Shown one piece after another: positions 4,865 to 9,927 of a stretch of 9,927 nt of DNA (position 1 is the stretch's first letter; every line of letters starts with the position of its first letter). Position numbers and translations under genes: made by a program. The notes below the pieces were generated by a model. The model was given only the letters and a program-made list of their open reading frames with translations, was not told the origin of the DNA and searched no databases. This stretch comes from Cypionkella sp. (lineage in GTDB: Bacteria; Pseudomonadota; Alphaproteobacteria; Rhodobacterales; Rhodobacteraceae), in assembly GCA_018063485.1 (NCBI GenBank), contig JAGPBG010000052.1, positions 1 to 9,927 on the forward strand, read 5' to 3'.

Positions 4865-5992
4865 ATGATTCCAATGTTTCAAACTTTTCAGATCAAGGCG
4901 ATCAGCGCATCGGTTTCGGCAGACGCAACCCTGTCTGCAGAAACCGCAAACGAGCCGCATTTTGCGTTGACCAATACCCCGGCAGAGCCCGAACAATCCG
5001 ATGATCCTTCATCAACCATCTTGCAGGGGATGGTGCCGCTGAACCTGATGCCAGCCTTGCAGCCTCTACCAACTGAAGCGCTGCCCGATGGCGCGGCATG
5101 GCCAGCCGAATATGACCTGCCTCGGGCGGCCATTCCCAGCGCGAAAGCGGGAGGGGTAGAAACCCCGGTGGCAGAGCTTGCACCGCACGACAAGGCACCT
5201 GACAAGTCTGAAGCTCTGTCAACTGCGTTGGCACACCGGTCTGCACCTGCCGATGAACCCGCTGTCAATCCTGGATCTCCACAGCCTGCTTTGGCTGTTC
5301 CGGGGGCGGTTGAAACTGCGGTGCGCATCCGATGGGCGGATCACTCAACCAAGGAAGACGCCAAGTCGGCGATGGTCAGGTCAGGGCAGCAGGCTGTCGA
5401 CCAGGCCGAAATGCGGTTGACAGTTGCCGTCAAGCCATCCGTTCAACTGCCTCAACCAAGCTCGGTCTTATCGGTTTTCCCGCTTTTGGCGGAGGCGGAT
5501 CAGGATTTTCAGGTCGAACCTGTTGGTGAAGGCTTCGGCCTGACGAACCTGCAATCGAACTCCGCTTTCACGATCTCGGCGCCCACCGGTCAGAATACCT
5601 CTTTGCCAGTGATCAAGATCGCACACCTGCCCCTTCGACTTGTGGCGCAGGCCGCTACCGGGAATGACAGTCAGGCCGATCTGGCACTCAATCCCGAAGA
5701 ACTGGGGCGCTTGCGCTTTGCCATTCAGCATCAGGACGGCAAGCTGACCGTGGTGCTCACCGCCGAACGCCCTGATACGCTTGCGCTGTTGCGCCAAAAC
5801 GCCCCGCAATTGCTGGCGGAATTCGTGGCAGCGGGATTTTCGGGCACCACGCTCAGCTTTGGTAAATGGGGCGGCGGTGAGAATCGCAACACCCACCCGC
5901 CCGAATCGGCAGAATTGGCTTCGGTTCAGACTGATGCCTTAGCTCCCCCCCCTCGCAAAGGCCCGGTTCGGGGCCTTGATCTCAGATTATGA
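4865..5992 (+). CDS. fliK: Flagellar hook-length control protein FliK
   Basis: A 375-residue exported ruler and switch protein that measures hook length and changes export specificity from hook to filament subunits. The first ~200 residues are low-complexity, rich in Ala, Pro, Ser and Glu, as in FliK rulers. The C-terminal Flg_hook domain is clear: ADLALNPEELGRLRFAIQHQDGKLTVVLTAERPDTLALLRQ (271-311), then LLAEFVAAGF (316-325). A further ~45 residues form a Gly/Pro-rich tail. The ATG at 4865 is the first start after an in-frame stop at 4832-4834; a second ATG at 4874 is possible, and neither has a good ribosome binding site. It overlaps flgD by ATGA. An 8-base C run (5945-5952) lies near the end of the gene, where slippage would replace or extend only the last residues. 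Confidence 0.9.
   Translation: MIPMFQTFQIKAISASVSADATLSAETANEPHFALTNTPAEPEQSDDPSSTILQGMVPLNLMPALQPLPTEALPDGAAWPAEYDLPRAAIPSAKAGGVETPVAELAPHDKAPDKSEALSTALAHRSAPADEPAVNPGSPQPALAVPGAVETAVRIRWADHSTKEDAKSAMVRSGQQAVDQAEMRLTVAVKPSVQLPQPSSVLSVFPLLAEADQDFQVEPVGEGFGLTNLQSNSAFTISAPTGQNTSLPVIKIAHLPLRLVAQAATGNDSQADLALNPEELGRLRFAIQHQDGKLTVVLTAERPDTLALLRQNAPQLLAEFVAAGFSGTTLSFGKWGGGENRNTHPPESAELASVQTDALAPPPRKGPVRGLDLRL
5958..5977 (+). other. Hairpin at the fliK-flgD junction
   Basis: AAGGCCC and GGGCCTT form a 7-bp stem around a 6-nt loop, inside the last codons of fliK. It ends 11 nt before the upstream flgD ATG. There is no T run, so it is not a simple terminator; it could tune flgD translation. It may also be chance in GC-rich coding DNA. 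Confidence 0.35.
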
Positions 5993-6657
5993 CAGGAACG
6001 CCGATGATCACCAATATTGCCAGCTCTATAACCTCTCCAGTTACGCCTGGCGCTTCGGCAACGGCGGCACTGGGCGGGGATTTCAACACTTTTCTCAAGA
6101 TGTTGACGGTTCAGATGCAGAATCAAGACCCGATGAATCCCATTGATTCCGCCGATTACGCCGTGCAACTCGCCACCTTTTCCGGGGTCGAACAGCAGGC
6201 CCGAACCAATCAACTGCTGGAGGGGCTGAACGGACAGTTCGGCGTTCTGGGCATGTCGCAACTGGCCGGATGGGTGGGGCAGGAAGCGCGTTCTTCCGCC
6301 CCAGCCTATCTGGGGGATCAGGCGGTCAGCATCAGCTATGCGGCCGCCGCCACCGCAGACCGGGCGGTTCTGGTGGCACGCGATGCTTCGGGCAATCTGG
6401 TTTCTCGCGAAGATGTGCCACGTGCTGATAATGCCTACCTTTGGTACGGTGGCGATGCCTCGGGAAACCCTCTGCCTAGCGGGCTTTATCAACTGTCCCT
6501 CGAAAGCTATTCCGGCGAAACGCTGCTCGGCACTTCGGCGGTGGAGAGCTATTCCCGTATTCTTGAAGCGCGTGGCGGGGCGGCGGGGGCCACGCTGGTT
6601 CTGGAAGGCGGGGTCGAGGTTCCTGCAACCCAGATCACCGCGCTGCGGCTGTCTTGA
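5989..6657 (+). CDS. flgD: Flagellar hook-capping protein FlgD
   Basis: A 222-residue hook cap scaffold, exported through the flagellar type III system to let FlgE polymerise. The N-terminal FlgD domain is plain: DFNTFLKMLTVQMQNQDPMNPIDSADYAVQLATFSGVEQQARTN at 31-74, with LLEGL following. After QLAGWVGQEA (91-100) comes the beta-rich Tudor/Ig-like half, including LPSGLYQLSLESY (162-174). Length is normal. The start is not certain: ATG 5989 overlaps the fliK stop in an ATGA but lacks a Shine-Dalgarno site, while ATG 6004 (217 residues) has AGGA 8 nt upstream. I list the longer form because coupled starts often lack a site. The stop codon at 6655-6657 directly abuts the ubiB stop. Confidence 0.93.
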   Translation: MTGTPMITNIASSITSPVTPGASATAALGGDFNTFLKMLTVQMQNQDPMNPIDSADYAVQLATFSGVEQQARTNQLLEGLNGQFGVLGMSQLAGWVGQEARSSAPAYLGDQAVSISYAAAATADRAVLVARDASGNLVSREDVPRADNAYLWYGGDASGNPLPSGLYQLSLESYSGETLLGTSAVESYSRILEARGGAAGATLVLEGGVEVPATQITALRLS

Positions 6658-8187
6658 TTACAAAACGCGGCCCAGAATCAGCCCCAGCGCAAACACCACG
6701 CCAGTCGCAGCGACAATCGCCACCCGCGGCCAGAATCGTGACGGATCGGCGGTTTGCGGCACCTCGGCCTGACGGATCAGCGCGGCCTCAACCATCCGCG
6801 GCAGGCGCGGCCCAAATCGGGCCATCACCCGCGCAGTCAGCGCCAGATCACGCAACAGCGCCAATGGCCCGACATTACGGGCCACATAGGATTCCACCAC
6901 CGGCTTGGCCACCTGCCAGATGTTGATATGCGGATCAAGACTGCGGGCCACGCCCTCAACCACCACCATCGTGCGCTGCAACAGGATCAACTCGGTGCGG
7001 GTTTCCATGCCAAAACGCTCGGTTACCTCGAACAGATAGGACAAAAGCCGCGCCATCGACACCCGCGTTGCCTCAAGCCCGAAAATTGGCTCGCCCACAG
7101 CACGCAGCGCGCGCGCGAATTCATCAATATCGCGATCAGCTGGCACATAACCCGCTTCGAAATGCACCTCGGCCACGCGGCGGTAATCCTTGCGGATAAA
7201 GCCCATCAGAATCTCGGCATAGACGCGGCGGGTATATTCATCAATTCGCCCCATGATTCCGAAATCATAGGCAATGATATCGCCATTTGCGGCCACTTTC
7301 AGATTGCCCTGATGCATGTCACCGTGGAAAAAACCGTCGCGCAAAGCGTGGCTCAGAAACAATTGCAGCACCCGCTCGCCCAGGGCTCTGCGATCCTGCC
7401 CAGCCGCATCCAGCGCCTGGTTGTCGGACAGGGAAATGCCTTCGGCCCAGCCCAGCGTCATCACGCTGCGGCCAGACAGTGGCCAGACTACAGCAGGAAC
7501 CTGAAACCCAGCGTCGCCTTTGGTGTTATCGGCGAACTCTGACGCCGAGGAGCATTCCAGCCGCAAATCCAATTCGCCCATAACCACGCCTTCGAAATGC
7601 GCGATCACATCCATCGGGCGCAGACGGCGCGAAGAGGGGGCCAGAAATTCAATGCTGCGTGCAGCAAAATAGAATGCGTCAATGTCCTTGCGAAAGGCGC
7701 GCTCGATGCCTGGACGCAGCACCTTCACCGCCACTTCGCGCCCAGTATCAGCCAGCCGCGCGCGGTGAACCTGCGCGATCGACGCAGCGGCCACGGGTTC
7801 GGAAAATTCGGAAAACAATTCGGCCACCGGCTGCAACAACTCTTCCGCAACCATTGCCTCGGCGACGCTCTTGGGAAAAGGCGGCAACTTGTCTTGCAGG
7901 TATTTCAATTGCTCGGCCAACTCGTCGCCCACAATATCCGGGCGTGTTGAAAGAACCTGACCGAATTTGATATAGGCCGGGCCAAGGGCCGTCAGTGCCC
8001 GCGTGGCAGGGGGCAAGGCAGGATCCCCCTTCAGCCCCAACCATTTGAACGGCCAACCCAGCAAGTGGGCCGCAAAGCGCAACCTTGGCGGCGCACTGAA
8101 TGCCTCCAGGACCACAGCCATTGCGCCGGTGCGTTCCAATGTCGCCCCGGTGCGGATCAGCCGCCAGATGTTATGCGGGCCCCTCAC
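6658..8187 (-). CDS. ubiB: UbiB, atypical kinase/ATPase of ubiquinone biosynthesis
   Basis: A 509-residue member of the UbiB/ADCK (ABC1) family, required for ubiquinone synthesis and thought to act at the inner membrane by ATP-dependent handling of lipid intermediates. Family signatures are visible: KxGQ motif KFGQ at 74-77, the alanine-rich nucleotide loop AAAS at 133-136, the VAVK lysine at 155, the catalytic-loop equivalent HGDMHQGN at 288-295, and DFG at 308-310. A C-terminal hydrophobic segment (about 486-506, ending LGLILGRVL) is the expected membrane anchor. The start is GTG (8185-8187), overlapping the ubiE stop as GTGA; it gives the usual N-terminus with [13 protein letters not shown], and the next in-frame Met is residue 23. 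Co-transcribed with ubiE. Its TAA touches the flgD stop with no gap. Confidence 0.95.
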   Translation of the reverse strand: MRGPHNIWRLIRTGATLERTGAMAVVLEAFSAPPRLRFAAHLLGWPFKWLGLKGDPALPPATRALTALGPAYIKFGQVLSTRPDIVGDELAEQLKYLQDKLPPFPKSVAEAMVAEELLQPVAELFSEFSEPVAAASIAQVHRARLADTGREVAVKVLRPGIERAFRKDIDAFYFAARSIEFLAPSSRRLRPMDVIAHFEGVVMGELDLRLECSSASEFADNTKGDAGFQVPAVVWPLSGRSVMTLGWAEGISLSDNQALDAAGQDRRALGERVLQLFLSHALRDGFFHGDMHQGNLKVAANGDIIAYDFGIMGRIDEYTRRVYAEILMGFIRKDYRRVAEVHFEAGYVPADRDIDEFARALRAVGEPIFGLEATRVSMARLLSYLFEVTERFGMETRTELILLQRTMVVVEGVARSLDPHINIWQVAKPVVESYVARNVGPLALLRDLALTARVMARFGPRLPRMVEAALIRQAEVPQTADPSRFWPRVAIVAATGVVFALGLILGRVL

Positions 8188-8939
8188 AGTTTCCAGCCAG
8201 AATGAAGGGCTGCCACGCCCATCGTCAGATTGCGATATTTTACCTGATCAAAACCTGCCGCACGGATCATTGACGCAAATGTCTCTTGATCGGGAAACTT
8301 GCGAATTGATTCGACCAGATACTGATAGCTGTCACGATCCCCCGCCACGATCTGCCCCAGCAGCGGGATCACGTTGAACGAATACTTGTCATAGGCCCAT
8401 TGCGCCAGATCGTTGGGAATCCGTGAAAACTCCAGCACCATCAGCCGCCCGCCGGGGCGCAGCACGCGATAGGCCTCGCGCAGCGCATCGGGGATACGCA
8501 CAACATTCCTGATGCCAAAGGAAATCGTGTAAACATCAAAGGAATTGTCGGCAAAGGGCAGCGCCATCGCATCGCCCACCACCCAATCCAGCCGCTCGGC
8601 CATGCGATCGGCATCGGCGCGCTGGCGGCCCGATAGCAGCATCCCTTCGGTCATATCCAGCACCACCGCCGTGGAACCCGGCGCGCGTTTCAGAAACCGA
8701 AACGCCACATCACCGGTGCCGCCCGCCACATCCAACAGCCGTTGCCCCGGTCGTGGGGCAAGCCAATCCATCATCGCGTCTTTCCAAAGCCGATGTACCC
8801 CGCCTGACATCAGATCATTCATGATGTCGTATTTCGAGGCCACGCGGGAAAACACGCCATGCACCATTCCGGCCTTGTCTGCCTCTGGCACGGTTTGATA
8901 GCCGAAATGCGTGGTGCCTTGAGTATCGTTCTTCATCAT
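8184..8939 (-). CDS. ubiE: UbiE, demethylmenaquinone/2-methoxy-6-polyprenyl-1,4-benzoquinol methyltransferase
   Basis: A 251-residue SAM-dependent C-methyltransferase that adds the ring methyl group in ubiquinone (and, where present, menaquinone) synthesis. Motifs: [19 protein letters not shown] at 29-47, SAM-binding motif [11 protein letters not shown] at 68-77, [24 protein letters not shown] at 123-146, [18 protein letters not shown] at 155-172, and the UbiE-specific tail with [17 protein letters not shown] (205-221) and ALHSGWKL at the end. Full length for the family. Two adjacent ATG codons (8937-8939 and 8934-8936) are possible starts; a weak AGGCGGA lies upstream. It is divergent from mutM across 147 bp and is followed by ubiB through a GTGA overlap. 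An alphaproteobacterium with only ubiquinone would use it for that pathway. Confidence 0.97.
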   Translation of the reverse strand: MMKNDTQGTTHFGYQTVPEADKAGMVHGVFSRVASKYDIMNDLMSGGVHRLWKDAMMDWLAPRPGQRLLDVAGGTGDVAFRFLKRAPGSTAVVLDMTEGMLLSGRQRADADRMAERLDWVVGDAMALPFADNSFDVYTISFGIRNVVRIPDALREAYRVLRPGGRLMVLEFSRIPNDLAQWAYDKYSFNVIPLLGQIVAGDRDSYQYLVESIRKFPDQETFASMIRAAGFDQVKYRNLTMGVAALHSGWKL

Positions 8940-9086
8940 TGGTCCGCCTGGAAATCGCTGCCATTGGATATACTGCCAAGGCTCAAAGGAAAACCACCTA
9001 TCGCCGCCTGCGGCAAAGCGGTGTGCTTGAAGCCGGGGCGGCTTTGCGTCAGTTATAGTTCATGCCCGCCGCTGCAAAGGTTCGCG
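8940..9086. promoter_or_regulatory. Divergent ubiE/mutM intergenic region
   Basis: This 147-bp gap should hold promoters for both genes. TATAGT at 9054-9059 could be a -10 for mutM, but the best upstream TTGAAG (9027-9032) is 21 bp away, too far for sigma-70. A perfect 6-bp stem AAGCCG/CGGCTT with a GGG loop (9030-9044) and the inverted repeat GCAAAGC (9013-9019)/GCTTTGC (9041-9047) are present. AAAGG 6 nt before the mutM ATG is a good ribosome binding site. Confidence 0.45.
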
Positions 9087-9927
9087 ATGCCCGAATTGCC
9101 CGAAGTTGAAACCGTCAGGCGCGGGCTTGCCCCTGTGATGGAGGGGCAAGAGATTGCCAAGGCTGAGGTCAATCGTGAGGGCCTGCGTTGGCCGTTTCCG
9201 GCGGGTATGGCCACGCGACTGACAGGGCAAAGGGTATTGGCGCTGCGGCGACGGTCAAAATATATCCTGATTGATCTTTCGGGGGGCGAAACCCTGCTGA
9301 TCCATCTGGGCATGTCAGGGCGAATACTGGTTTCAGGTGCACTGCAGGGCGTGTTTATTCACGATCACCCGGCAGCGGAAAAACACGATCATGTTGTGCT
9401 GCATATGTCAAACGGCGCGCGGATCACCTTCAACGACGCGCGCCGCTTTGGCGCGATGGACCTTATGGCGACCGCAACGGCAGAACAGCATCCGCTTTTG
9501 GCCAGCATCGGCCCGGAACCCTTGGGCAATGCCTTCGATGACGTTTATCTGACCGCTCACCTGAAAACCCGCGCCACCCCGATCAAATCGGCGCTGCTCG
9601 ATCAACGTCTCGTTGCGGGCCTGGGCAATATCTATGTCTGCGAAACCCTTTTTCGCGCCGGTATCGCCCCCGAAAGCCGCGCCAAAGACCTGACATCCGC
9701 GCAATCCGCAGCCCTTGTCCCTATCATTCGCGCCGTGCTGCAAGAGGCAATCGGGGCGGGCGGTTCCTCTTTGCGCGATTATCGTCAGGCAGACGGCGAA
9801 TTGGGATATTTCCAGCACCGCTTTGCCGTTTACGGCCGTGAGGGCGAGCCTTGCCCAACCACTGGCTGCTCGGGCACAATCGCGCGAATCGTTCAATCGG
9901 GCCGTTCCTCGTTCTTTTGCCCTGAAT
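9087..9927 (+). CDS. mutM: Formamidopyrimidine-DNA glycosylase MutM/Fpg, 3'-truncated by window edge
   Basis: A base-excision repair enzyme that removes 8-oxoguanine and formamidopyrimidines and nicks the abasic site. The 280 visible residues begin [14 protein letters not shown], with catalytic Pro2 (after Met removal) and Glu3, and the beta-elimination lysine at 58 ([11 protein letters not shown]). Also visible are HLGMSGR (73-79), [36 protein letters not shown] (the helix-two-turn-helix), and the C-terminal zinc finger starting with CPTTGC. The first cysteine pair is C-x4-C rather than the C-x2-C of E. coli, a spacing I also associate with alphaproteobacterial MutM. The window ends within FFCPE, so the last zinc cysteine and probably only a few codons are missing. 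The ATG has AAAGG 6 nt upstream. Confidence 0.97.
   Translation, partial: MPELPEVETVRRGLAPVMEGQEIAKAEVNREGLRWPFPAGMATRLTGQRVLALRRRSKYILIDLSGGETLLIHLGMSGRILVSGALQGVFIHDHPAAEKHDHVVLHMSNGARITFNDARRFGAMDLMATATAEQHPLLASIGPEPLGNAFDDVYLTAHLKTRATPIKSALLDQRLVAGLGNIYVCETLFRAGIAPESRAKDLTSAQSAALVPIIRAVLQEAIGAGGSSLRDYRQADGELGYFQHRFAVYGREGEPCPTTGCSGTIARIVQSGRSSFFCPE

Noticed and set aside
7304..7327. UbiB catalytic motif HGDMHQGN as an unusual or inactive variant
   Set aside because: A Gln in place of Pro in this motif is something I recall in alphaproteobacterial UbiB; all key Asp, Lys, and Asn positions are present.
6754..7542. A 262-residue plus-strand frame opposite ubiB
   Set aside because: It lies wholly antisense to a well-supported ubiB, is rich in His, Gln and Arg, and has no recognisable family motif; it is a shadow of GC-rich codon usage.
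9027..9059. Sigma-70 promoter for mutM (TTGAAG ... TATAGT)
   Set aside because: The spacer is 21 bp, outside the usual 16-18 bp range.

Overview
The window looks like chromosomal DNA from an alphaproteobacterium, most likely of the Rhodobacteraceae (Roseobacter/Rhodobacter group). The evidence is the flaF-flbT pair beside a short flagellin with the family's typical ends, a FlgJ made only of the rod-binding domain, a DUF1217 protein, and a ubiE-ubiB pair divergent from mutM. Base composition is moderately GC-rich and even, with no insertion sequence, integrase, tRNA, rRNA or CRISPR visible.

Layout. Bases 2-1060 (+) are the 3' part of fliI, the flagellar export ATPase. It converges, 12 bp apart, on a minus-strand flagellar block that reads from 4757 down to 1073: flgJ (rod-binding), a flgN-like chaperone gene, a 210-bp leader, flagellin, a hairpin terminator, flaF, flbT and a DUF1217 gene. 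The junctions flgJ/flgN, flaF/flbT and flbT/DUF1217 are all 4-base ATGA overlaps. From a 107-bp divergent region, fliK and flgD (4865-6657, +) read the other way and also share an ATGA. flgD abuts ubiB with no base between the two stop codons. ubiB and ubiE (6658-8939, -) are ubiquinone-biosynthesis genes joined by a GTGA overlap. After a 147-bp divergent gap, mutM (9087-end, +) runs off the window, probably only a few codons short of its end.

How the genes work together. FliI powers the flagellar type III export apparatus. FlgJ acts on rod assembly, FlgD caps the growing hook, FliK measures hook length, and the FlgN-like protein would chaperone hook-filament junction proteins. Flagellin forms the filament, and FlaF and FlbT control flagellin synthesis after transcription. 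The DUF1217 protein is conserved in flagellar loci but has no established biochemical role. UbiE, UbiB and MutM are housekeeping genes (quinone synthesis and repair of oxidised DNA) and mark the edge of the flagellar region.

I found no plainly new system. The most interesting material is regulatory: the flagellin leader has an 11-bp-spaced direct repeat and two hairpins just upstream of the start codon, the flagellin-flaF gap holds a strong hairpin terminator, flaF probably starts at TTG, and a DUF1217 gene is translationally coupled to flbT.
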